Source of the DNA: Spirochaetales bacterium
Lineage (GTDB): Bacteria > Spirochaetota > Spirochaetia > Sphaerochaetales > Sphaerochaetaceae
Assembly: GCA_017475725.1 (NCBI GenBank)
Contig: JAFVFA010000285.1
Coordinates: 1-7,895, forward strand
Length of the DNA stretch: 7,895 nt
Reading direction: 5' to 3'
The translations under genes and the position numbers were made by a program. The notes beneath the pieces are model-generated. The model saw nothing but the letters and a program-made list of their open reading frames with translations. It did no database searches and was not told the origin of the DNA. Below, piece by piece: positions 1 through 5,483 of this stretch; the stretch's first letter is position 1; the number at the start of each line of letters is the position of its first letter.

Positions 1-2
1 AC

Positions 3-149
3 GTCATCAAGACAAAGACAACGGCAAAGAATCTGCAGGTTGAAATCTGCTCCGCTTGCCACCCGTTCTTTACTGGCACACAGAAGCTCGTTGACTCGAC
101 AGGAAGAGTCGAGAGATTCAACAAGCGCTACAACGTGCAGTCCAAGTAA
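3..149 (+). CDS. rpmE: 50S ribosomal protein L31, 3' part (5' end outside window)
   Basis: This is the C-terminal 48 residues of L31, a small zinc-binding protein of the large ribosomal subunit. The reading frame is open from base 3 and stops at TAA 147-149. The visible part holds the family hallmarks: a CxxCHPFFTG block (CSACHPFFTG), then a GRVERFNKRY block and a short basic tail ending in QSK. The first cysteine motif and the start lie upstream of the window. The retained CxxC suggests the zinc-containing (C+) form of L31. An intrinsic terminator follows within about 25 bases, so this gene ends its own transcription unit and is not part of the next one. The family assignment is secure; only the incomplete 5' end limits it. 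Confidence 0.93.
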   Translation, partial: VIKTKTTAKNLQVEICSACHPFFTGTQKLVDSTGRVERFNKRYNVQSK

Positions 150-171
150 GCCAGACCGCCGAGTCTGCTTG

Positions 172-201
172 AAACCCACAGGTCGTTCCTGTGGGTTTTT
201 T
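172..201 (+). terminator. Intrinsic terminator of rpmE
   Basis: A perfect 11-bp stem (aaacccacagg pairing with cctgtgggttt) encloses a 5-base loop (tcgtt), and the 3' arm continues into an uninterrupted run of six T ending at 201. It sits 22 bases after the rpmE stop. It is a textbook Rho-independent terminator separating rpmE from the GHMP-type gene. Confidence 0.93.
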
Positions 202-223
202 CATTTTCTGGGTCCTAAAACAT

Positions 224-252
224 TTGCTTTATTTCCAACTGTGATTTAAACT
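224..252 (+). promoter_or_regulatory. Candidate promoter of the GHMP-kinase-like gene
   Basis: In the A/T-rich gap after the terminator there is ttgctt (224-229), a 17-base spacer, then taaact (247-252). The predicted start of transcription is near 259-260, giving a leader of about 21 bases that contains the ribosome binding site. The -35 match is weak (TTG only) and the -10 is 4 of 6. The 17-base spacing and a TAA-type -10 recur before nifS and the polyferredoxin gene. Confidence 0.5.
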
Positions 253-269
253 TTAGCTACTCTAAGGTA

Positions 270-277
270 AAGGGGAG
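270..277 (+). promoter_or_regulatory. Ribosome binding site supporting a TTG start
   Basis: The purine run aaggggag lies 3 bases before the TTG at 281 (about 7 bases counted from the aagg part). No ATG or GTG is available in frame close to this site, so it supports TTG 281 as the real initiation codon. Confidence 0.7.
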
Positions 278-280
278 CAC

Positions 281-1444
281 TTGAAGGCATTCCAGGAAAG
301 CCACATCAAAGAATACAAAGAACCTCCACAGGTGGTCGTAAGGGTTCCCGATGTCACGACCATATTGGGTGAGTTTGCGTATTACAGCCAAGGAAAGGCC
401 CTGATGTGCACAAATGCCAGATGCCTTTACGTGGCCCTGTCTGAAAGCACCGACTCCCAGGTCCACATATACAACACATTCACAAAGGACAAGAAGAGAT
501 TCGCCCTGTCATCCCTCAAGTACCGCAAGGAGGACAAGTGGGGCAACTACGTTAAGGGGATATTCCACCAGCTCAATGAGATGGGTGTTGGTCTGAAGAC
601 CTTCAACATCACTCTTGATGGCCCGGTTCTGAGAGATGGCTCTGCAAATCTGGCTGCTCTTGTCAGTGTGGGCATCTGTTTTGCTCTTAAGGAGGCCCTT
701 GGGCTGTCTCTGGACGCAAAGGAGATGGGTGTGATCTGCCACCGCAACTGCATCCAGTACTGCGGGGAGCTGTACAGATACTCGACCATAATGGCCGTCC
801 TGAACGCCAGGGCGGGCAAGTACTTCCTCTTCGACCTGAACACGCTCTCTTTCTCATATCTGGATGACCCCTTCGACAATGGCCTGTACAGCATGGTCGC
901 CATTGACTGCAAGATAAACCAGAACGCCATGAGGGAGGAGTTCTCCCTCCGCCACAGGGAGGCCCTGGCCGCCTTCTCAAGACTCAGAGAGCTGACAAGC
1001 AGGATCTCAATCAAGGACTTTCCCATAAGCGACCTCTCGAACAGGGTGGTCCCGCTTGACGAGGCGTCCAGAAGGCTGTGCTCCGACATTCTGGAGAAGA
1101 ACGGTGCAACACAGGCCATGCAACGGCTTTTCATGTCCAGGGACTACATGCAGATCGGGAAGGTGCTGTCACGGATGGCCCTGATTGCGCGTGATGACAT
1201 GGAGCTGACCTGCCCTGAGATAGACTGGCTGGTGAAGCGTTCGTCTGAGATCCCCGAGTGCCTGGGCTCCTTCTCCGTTCTGGACGGGGACAACTCGCAG
1301 GTTGCCATTGTCATAGAGAACTCTGCGGAGGCAATGGGCAAGCTCCAGGCCAAGCTTGACGACTACGAGAGGATCTTCGGGTTCAAGGCCATGATGTCCT
1401 CCGTGGTGCCCAAAGGGCCGTGTTCGCTGGCCGAAGTTGAATGA
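281..1444 (+). CDS. Galactokinase-fold GHMP kinase family protein, probably non-catalytic
   Basis: The 387-residue product has galactokinase length and order of blocks, but the key motifs are eroded. What is seen: an LGEFAYYSQG block (29-38) at the place of the galactokinase signature IGEHTDYNGG; WGNYVKGIFHQL (87-98), matching the family's YVKGV region; LRDGSANLAAL (117-127) where the ATP-binding GLSSSA loop should be; a CGELYRYSTIM stretch (161-171) where GIMDQ with the catalytic Asp should be; NQNAMREEFSLRHREA (213-228), matching the NERREEC helix; and CPEIDWLV (311-318), matching CPELD. The glycine-rich GGGFGG motif is replaced by LDGDNSQVAI (334-343). The catalytic Arg and Asp and the phosphate loop all appear absent, so sugar kinase activity is unlikely. 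A sensor or structural role is inference. The start is TTG with a good ribosome binding site. It lies 63 bases upstream of the cysteine desulfurase gene. I am confident of the fold family, not of the function. Confidence 0.75.
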   Translation: MKAFQESHIKEYKEPPQVVVRVPDVTTILGEFAYYSQGKALMCTNARCLYVALSESTDSQVHIYNTFTKDKKRFALSSLKYRKEDKWGNYVKGIFHQLNEMGVGLKTFNITLDGPVLRDGSANLAALVSVGICFALKEALGLSLDAKEMGVICHRNCIQYCGELYRYSTIMAVLNARAGKYFLFDLNTLSFSYLDDPFDNGLYSMVAIDCKINQNAMREEFSLRHREALAAFSRLRELTSRISIKDFPISDLSNRVVPLDEASRRLCSDILEKNGATQAMQRLFMSRDYMQIGKVLSRMALIARDDMELTCPEIDWLVKRSSEIPECLGSFSVLDGDNSQVAIVIENSAEAMGKLQAKLDDYERIFGFKAMMSSVVPKGPCSLAEVE

Positions 1445-1458
1445 ATCTAACCGACCCC

Positions 1459-1487
1459 TTGACGATGTCCTCTTTCAGAAGTAACTT
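1459..1487 (+). promoter_or_regulatory. Candidate promoter of nifS
   Basis: The 63-base gap between the GHMP-like gene and nifS contains ttgacg (1459-1464, 5 of 6 to the -35 consensus), a 17-base spacer and taactt (1482-1487, weak -10). The predicted start near 1494-1495 would leave a leader of only about 13 bases that still includes the aggtaagag ribosome binding site (1496-1504). This would let nifS and the scaffold gene be transcribed independently of the upstream gene. Confidence 0.45.
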
Positions 1488-1507
1488 TCTCATGCAGGTA
1501 AGAGATT

Positions 1508-2671
1508 ATGGGCAGAATGATATATCTTGACAACAACGCCACGACGCAGATGGCCCCAGAGGTCATCAAGGCCATCTCGGAGGCCGAGCCGGTGGTCTAC
1601 GGCAACGCATCAAGCATGCACACCTTCGGCCGAGAGGCCCAGAGACTGGTCGAGGAGGCCAGAGGCAACGTGGCCGAGCTCCTCGATTGCCAGCCGTCCG
1701 AGATCACATTCACAAGCGGCGCTTCTGAGACCAACAACACGGTCTTCATGATAGCCAAGTCGATCATCGACAGGAAGGGCGGCAGGATCGTGACAACGAC
1801 AATCGAACATCCGTCCATCATTGAGACGGTCAAATACCTCAGAAAGCAGGGGATCCATGTTGACCAGGCACCCGTTTCGGCGGACGGACGCGTCAGGATG
1901 GACGAGCTTGAGAAGCTCATGGGACCGGATGTGGTTCTGGTCTCCGTCATGACCGGCAACAACGAGACCGGCGCCATCCAACCCATAAAGGAGATATCGG
2001 CCCTTGCCCACAGGTTCGGGGCCATGATGCACACCGATGCCACACAGGCCATAGGCAAGATGCAGGTCTCATGCAAGGACTGGGACCTTGACTACCTGTC
2101 CTGCAGCGGGCACAAGTTCTACGGACCGAAGGGCGTTGGCGTCATGTACGCCAGGAAGGGGAGACCGTTCGAGCCTCTGGTGCATGGCGGTGAGCAGGAG
2201 CACGGCAGAAGGGCCGGCACATACAACACCATAGCGATCTACGGCCTTGGCGTGGCGGCAAAGCTTGCCAAGGAGAACATAGCGGAGGAGAGCCACAGGC
2301 TCTGGGCCATGAGGGAGCGCCTGAGAGAGGGCATCCTGGCCAACGTGCCGAACGTTGTGGTCAACGGCTGCAAGGAGCGTGAGAACTGCCTTCCGGGGAC
2401 ACTGGACGTGTCATTCGAGAACGTGGAGGGCGAGTCCATCCTGCTGATGCTGGACATGGCAGGCATTGCGGTCTCCACAGGTTCCGCCTGTGCAACCGGA
2501 TCGCTTGAGCCGAGCTACGTGCTTCTTGCAGGTGGTCTGGACATAGAGCTGGCGCACGGATCCATCAGGTTCTCATTGGGGAGATTCAACACGATGGAGG
2601 ATGTGGACTACGTCATAGAGGTCCTTCCTCCTATCATCAGGAGACTTAGACAGCTCTCTACAAGGGGCTGA
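1508..2671 (+). CDS. nifS: Cysteine desulfurase, NifS/IscS type (group I)
   Basis: This PLP enzyme converts L-cysteine to L-alanine and leaves a persulfide on an active-site cysteine that feeds Fe-S cluster assembly. It is a 387-residue class V aminotransferase-fold protein of normal length. Landmarks: N-terminal IYLDNNATT (5-13); SGASETNN (70-77); TIEHPSI with the PLP-stacking His101; GNNETGAIQP (150-159); HTDATQ with PLP-contacting Asp177 and Gln180; SGHKFYGPKG with Schiff-base Lys203; and the catalytic Cys328 in VSTGSACATGSLEPSYVL. The loop around Cys328 has the group I (NifS/IscS) layout, not the SufS one. ATG 1508 has a purine-rich aggtaagag about 4 bases upstream; ATG 1517 (MIYLDNN) is an alternative start. 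The scaffold gene follows after 18 bases, so the two are almost surely co-transcribed. The nif name does not imply nitrogen fixation: many anaerobes use NifS/NifU as the housekeeping system, and no nitrogenase gene is visible. Confidence 0.96.
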   Translation: MGRMIYLDNNATTQMAPEVIKAISEAEPVVYGNASSMHTFGREAQRLVEEARGNVAELLDCQPSEITFTSGASETNNTVFMIAKSIIDRKGGRIVTTTIEHPSIIETVKYLRKQGIHVDQAPVSADGRVRMDELEKLMGPDVVLVSVMTGNNETGAIQPIKEISALAHRFGAMMHTDATQAIGKMQVSCKDWDLDYLSCSGHKFYGPKGVGVMYARKGRPFEPLVHGGEQEHGRRAGTYNTIAIYGLGVAAKLAKENIAEESHRLWAMRERLREGILANVPNVVVNGCKERENCLPGTLDVSFENVEGESILLMLDMAGIAVSTGSACATGSLEPSYVLLAGGLDIELAHGSIRFSLGRFNTMEDVDYVIEVLPPIIRRLRQLSTRG

Positions 2672-2689
2672 GGAATACAGAGGTTTTTT

Positions 2690-3298
2690 ATGGACAGCTT
2701 CATGGCCCAGTGGGTTTACACAGATACGGTCAAGGACCACTTCATGAATCCCAGGAACATCTGGAACAAGGATGAGAACTGGGAGCCGGATGCAATGGGG
2801 GAGGTCGGGTCCCTTGCCTGCGGAGACCAGATGCGCGTGGGCATCAAGGTCACCGATGACAGGATCACAGACATCAGATGGCTGACATACGGCTGCGCAA
2901 GCGCAATAGCCAGCACCTCCATGATGAGCGAGATGGTCAAGGGTATGAGCCTTGAGGAGGCCTACCGGATCACTCCGGACAAGATAACCGATGCCCTTGG
3001 GGGACTCCCCGAGCACAAGTTCCACTGCTCCGTCCTTGGTGACAAGGCTCTCAGGGCCGCAATAGACGACTACCTTGAGAAGAACGGCCGCGAGAACCCG
3101 TACAGGAAGTCGGTGGCAAGAATAATCTGCGAGTGCAAGGGCGTGACGGACCAGATGATCGAGCACCTTGTTGTCACGGACCAGGCCAAGACTCTTGAGG
3201 ACCTGCAGAGACTGACAGGCTACGGCACAGGCTGCGGCAAGTGCAAGGCAAGGGTCGAGCACGAGTTCGAGGAGATGAAGCACATCCACGGCAAATGA
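2690..3298 (+). CDS. nifU: NifU-like Fe-S scaffold: IscU domain plus BFD-type [2Fe-2S] domain
   Basis: The 202-residue product is a scaffold on which sulphur from NifS and iron are built into clusters for transfer to apoproteins. Domain 1 (about 7-131) is IscU-like, with the three cluster ligands Cys44 (LACGD, with the release-associated Asp46), Cys69 (YGCASAIAS) and Cys113 (HKFHCSVLGDKA). Domain 2 (about 140-188) is the BFD-like [2Fe-2S] module with Cys147-x-Cys149 and, after about 32 residues, Cys182-x-x-Cys185 in YGTGCGKC. The C-terminal Nfu domain (CxxC) found in full-length nitrogen-fixation NifU is absent: the protein ends about 17 residues after Cys185. An agagg ribosome binding site at 2679-2683 lies 6 bases before ATG 2690; ATG 2702 is a weaker alternative. 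It lies 18 bases after nifS and is expected to be co-transcribed with it. Confidence 0.94.
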   Translation: MDSFMAQWVYTDTVKDHFMNPRNIWNKDENWEPDAMGEVGSLACGDQMRVGIKVTDDRITDIRWLTYGCASAIASTSMMSEMVKGMSLEEAYRITPDKITDALGGLPEHKFHCSVLGDKALRAAIDDYLEKNGRENPYRKSVARIICECKGVTDQMIEHLVVTDQAKTLEDLQRLTGYGTGCGKCKARVEHEFEEMKHIHGK

Positions 3299-3301
3299 CC
3301 C

Positions 3302-3330
3302 TTGAGTTTTGGTGCTTTTGATTGGATACT
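3302..3330 (+). promoter_or_regulatory. Candidate promoter for a leaderless kinase transcript
   Basis: Three bases after the nifU stop lies ttgagt (3302-3307), then a 17-base spacer and gatact (3325-3330). The -10-like hexamer is followed by exactly 7 bases and then ATG 3338, so transcription would be expected to begin at or next to the A of the start codon. There is no Shine-Dalgarno sequence in the gap. Each hexamer matches consensus at only 4 of 6 positions, but the same geometry is found before the polyferredoxin gene. Confidence 0.45.
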
Positions 3331-3337
3331 TAACCCT

Positions 3338-5026
3338 ATGAGAGAGATAACAGTTTCAGTTGAAGGCAAGAGGATCAGAATGCCCGCTTTCTCCACGGTC
3401 GAAGAGGCCCTGAGGGCAGCCGGGATAATCACAGTCAAGAGCAGGAAGGACATCCCTGTATACCAGGACAACCCCATTGTGGGCGCTTTGGTCAACGGAG
3501 CTCTCAGCCCGCTTGACGCACCGGTTCCCATGTCATGCCCGATAGAGCCCATAAAGGCGTTCCAGGGCTTCGGGAGAAGAATCTACAGACACAGCATATG
3601 CTTCCTTCTTTGCTACGCCTCCAAGCTTGTGTTCCCATCCAGGCGCCTTGTGATAGGCCATTCACTTGGCGATGGCTTCTATTTCAACTTTGAGGACGGA
3701 AAGAACACCAATGATGAGGAAATAGGCCTTCTTTGCGCCAAGATGCATGAGCTTGTGGACCAGGCGCTGCCAATCAGGTACATGACCCTGTCCAGCCAGG
3801 AGGCCATGAGGGTCCTTGCAAGGCAGGGCTTCGAGGATGCGGTGCTCCTTCTGCAGTCCAGAAACAACCCGTCCGTGAATCTGTACAAGATCCAGAACTA
3901 CTACCACATAGCCTACGAGCCCATCGCGTCCAACACAAGGATGCTCGGGCTTTGGGAGCTGCGCCGCTTCGGGGACTGCGGGATGCTTCTCAGGTACCCT
4001 GTCCGTGACAGCATAACGTCGGTGCTCCCGTACAAGGACAACCAGAGGCTGTTCGAGGTCTTCGACGAGTACCGCGAATGGGGAAAGATCCTTGGGGTCA
4101 GCTATGTGGGCGAGATGAACCGCCGCTGCGCAGACAACACCGCGGAGCAGTACGTCAGGCTTGCAGAGGCCCTCCAGCGCAGGAAACTGGCCAACATTGC
4201 GGACGAGATAAAGCGCAAGGGCGCCAAGGCCGTGTTCATTGCAGGGCCGTCATCATCGGGCAAGACCACGTTCGCCAAGAGGCTCTGCGAGCAGCTTCTG
4301 CTTCTGAGCGCATCACCCATCAGGATATCCCTGGACAACTACTACAAGAAGAAGGCCGACTGCCCTCTGGACGAGGACGGCAAGCCCGACCTTGAGGCCC
4401 TTGAGGCCCTGAATGTGGACATGTTCAGGCAGAACATGGAGGACCTGTTCTCCGGCAAGGAGGTCGATCTCCCGCATTACAGCTTTGTCAGGAACGAGAC
4501 ATATTACAAAAACGAGCCCATATCGCTGAAAGAGGACACCATTTTCGTCATAGAGGGCATCCACGGACTGAACGGGAGGATCACATCGATGATAGATCCC
4601 AGGTTCGTGTACAAGGTCTACATCTCAGCTCTGACGCAGCTGAACATGGACGACTGCAACAGAGTATCCACAACGGACGACAGGATGCTCCGAAGGATCC
4701 TCCGTGATCATCGCACCCGTGGGACCAGCGCGGAGGAGACCCTGCTCATGTGGCCAAGCGTGTCACGCGGAGAGAGGGTCCACATCTTCCCGAACCAGAA
4801 CAATGCGGATGTTATGTTCAACAGCGCACTGGACTACGAGCTTGGCGTCCTGTCGCCGTTCGTCACACCTCTGCTGCATGGGGTCAGCCCGGATTCCGGA
4901 ACGGCCTACACGCATGCGCAGAGACTACTGGCCTTCCTGGAGAACATCTACAACATACCGTCGTCGTTCGTCCCGAGCGACTCCCTGTTGCGTGAGTTCA
5001 TAGGTGACAGCGACTACGAAGATTGA
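3338..5026 (+). CDS. Nucleoside (uridine) kinase-like protein with TGS and ThrRS-like N-terminal domains
   Basis: From ATG 3338 the product has 562 residues. Domain order: a TGS/ubiquitin-like segment (about 1-70, starting REITVSVEGKRIRMP); a region like the second additional (editing) domain of threonyl-tRNA synthetase (about 75-230); then a P-loop kinase of the uridine kinase/phosphoribulokinase group. In the ThrRS-like part the HxxxH motif is reduced to His85 and Phe89 (RHSICF), GDGFYFNF is kept, and the CxxxH motif is not recognisable, so tRNA editing is unlikely; this erosion is usual in the fused family. The kinase has the Walker A motif GPSSSGKTT (303-311), LDNYYKKK, HYSFVRNE, a Walker B-type IEGIHGLN and the family's RMLRRILRDHRTRG lid segment. 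It is expected to phosphorylate a nucleoside or related small molecule; the substrate is unknown. The frame is open back to TTG 3302, but that codon coincides with a -35-like element, and ATG 3338 fits the domain start better. No ribosome binding site is seen. Confidence 0.82.
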   Translation: MREITVSVEGKRIRMPAFSTVEEALRAAGIITVKSRKDIPVYQDNPIVGALVNGALSPLDAPVPMSCPIEPIKAFQGFGRRIYRHSICFLLCYASKLVFPSRRLVIGHSLGDGFYFNFEDGKNTNDEEIGLLCAKMHELVDQALPIRYMTLSSQEAMRVLARQGFEDAVLLLQSRNNPSVNLYKIQNYYHIAYEPIASNTRMLGLWELRRFGDCGMLLRYPVRDSITSVLPYKDNQRLFEVFDEYREWGKILGVSYVGEMNRRCADNTAEQYVRLAEALQRRKLANIADEIKRKGAKAVFIAGPSSSGKTTFAKRLCEQLLLLSASPIRISLDNYYKKKADCPLDEDGKPDLEALEALNVDMFRQNMEDLFSGKEVDLPHYSFVRNETYYKNEPISLKEDTIFVIEGIHGLNGRITSMIDPRFVYKVYISALTQLNMDDCNRVSTTDDRMLRRILRDHRTRGTSAEETLLMWPSVSRGERVHIFPNQNNADVMFNSALDYELGVLSPFVTPLLHGVSPDSGTAYTHAQRLLAFLENIYNIPSSFVPSDSLLREFIGDSDYED

Positions 5027-5040
5027 CGCACAGCGTCAAT
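5022..5040 (+). repeat. Perfect 8-3-8 bp palindrome, candidate operator
   Basis: The sequence attgacgc-aca-gcgtcaat is a perfect inverted repeat of 8-bp arms around 3 bases. It spans the kinase stop codon (TGA 5024-5026) and the whole putative -35 (5023-5028) of the polyferredoxin-oxidoreductase operon. A regulator bound here would block RNA polymerase, so a repressor operator is the simplest reading. The half-site resembles TTGA/TCAA boxes, but the 9-base gap is wrong for FNR/CRP. No T run follows, so it is not a normal intrinsic terminator. Confidence 0.55.
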
Positions 5041-5051
5041 GGTATTAAATT
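5023..5051 (+). promoter_or_regulatory. Candidate promoter of the polyferredoxin-oxidoreductase operon
   Basis: ttgacg (5023-5028, 5 of 6 to the -35 consensus) is followed by a 17-base spacer and taaatt (5046-5051). Exactly 7 bases then lead to ATG 5059, placing the expected transcription start at the initiation codon. No Shine-Dalgarno sequence is present between -10 and ATG. The -35 overlaps the end of the kinase gene and lies inside a perfect palindrome. Confidence 0.5.
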
Positions 5052-5058
5052 GCTTAGC

Positions 5059-5481
5059 ATGGCGTATGAGATTCTGGATACATGCACAGGCTGTGGGATG
5101 TGCCTCTCAATCTGCCCGGTCAAGGCGATCTCGGGCGGACCGGGCAGGATCCACTCCATAGACGGCGACTACTGCATTGGCTGCGGTGCGTGCGCCCGTG
5201 TCTGCATGGTCTCTTCCGTCAGGGATCCGGAGGGGAACCTCTCAGTACGCGAGAGCAAGAGGTCATGGCTTGTCCCCCACTTCGACAAGGATCTGTGCAA
5301 GCGCTGCGGCAAGTGCTACGAGATGTGCCCGGCGGGCATCCTGACCAGACCGGTCGGGGACAAGGTCCCGAAGCTGATCAACCCCAAGCTCTGCGCCTCG
5401 TGCAGATGGTGTGAGAAGGTGTGCGTCTACGGAGGCATCACATTCGCTCCTGCGGCAGCTGAAGGCAACAGTGGAGACTGA
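5059..5481 (+). CDS. Polyferredoxin with four [4Fe-4S] motifs, electron-transfer subunit of the AOR-type enzyme
   Basis: The 140-residue product is predicted to be a soluble electron carrier. Sixteen cysteines form four CxxCxxCxxxC motifs: Cys9/12/15/19, Cys39/42/45/49, Cys80/83/86/90 and Cys112/115/118/122. Motifs 1 and 3 have the classical proline after the last Cys. A linker of about 30 residues separates the two pairs, as in two fused bacterial ferredoxins. The next gene, an AOR-family catalytic subunit, starts two bases after the stop, which matches the known pairing of AorA (four clusters) with AorB, or of GOR-S with GOR-L. Electrons from the tungsten/molybdenum site would therefore pass through this protein. 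ATG 5059 is preferred over the upstream TTG 5023, because the extra 12 residues would cover a palindrome and a -35 element and the ferredoxin fold begins at MAYEI. There is no obvious ribosome binding site, so a leaderless message is possible. Confidence 0.9.
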   Translation: MAYEILDTCTGCGMCLSICPVKAISGGPGRIHSIDGDYCIGCGACARVCMVSSVRDPEGNLSVRESKRSWLVPHFDKDLCKRCGKCYEMCPAGILTRPVGDKVPKLINPKLCASCRWCEKVCVYGGITFAPAAAEGNSGD

Positions 5482-5483
5482 GA

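Noticed and set aside
40..249. Possible small protein overlapping rpmE and its terminator
   Set aside because: It is out of frame with L31 and runs through the terminator hairpin; no ribosome binding site and Ser/Arg/Thr-rich composition typical of a shadow frame.
547..1134. Antisense reading frame of 195 codons inside the GHMP-like gene
   Set aside because: It arises from G+C-rich codon structure; the translation has no family resemblance, while the + strand frame aligns with galactokinase blocks.
2573..3289. Long antisense reading frame (238 codons) opposite nifU
   Set aside because: It is a shadow of the nifS end and nifU: low-complexity Leu/Val/His-rich translation with no recognisable motif, no ribosome binding site, and the + strand frame has complete conserved domains.
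1508..3298. nifS-nifU as part of a nitrogen fixation cluster
   Set aside because: No nifHDK or cofactor genes are visible, the scaffold lacks the Nfu domain, and NifS/NifU pairs are common housekeeping systems in anaerobes and host-associated bacteria.
3302..3337. TTG start giving the kinase 12 extra residues
   Set aside because: No ribosome binding site upstream, only 3 bases after the nifU stop, and the codon is part of a -35-like element; the TGS-like domain begins naturally at ATG 3338.
5022..5040. Palindrome as the intrinsic terminator of the kinase gene
   Set aside because: Only a 3-base loop and no following T run (ggtattaaat), so it does not meet the usual criteria, although weak attenuation cannot be excluded.
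5022..5040. Palindrome as an FNR/CRP box
   Set aside because: TTGA and TCAA are separated by 9 bases, whereas FNR and CRP sites have 6 between these half-site cores.
5023..5058. TTG start giving the polyferredoxin 12 extra residues
   Set aside because: It would translate the palindrome and overlap the kinase stop by four bases without a ribosome binding site; the ferredoxin fold starts at ATG 5059.
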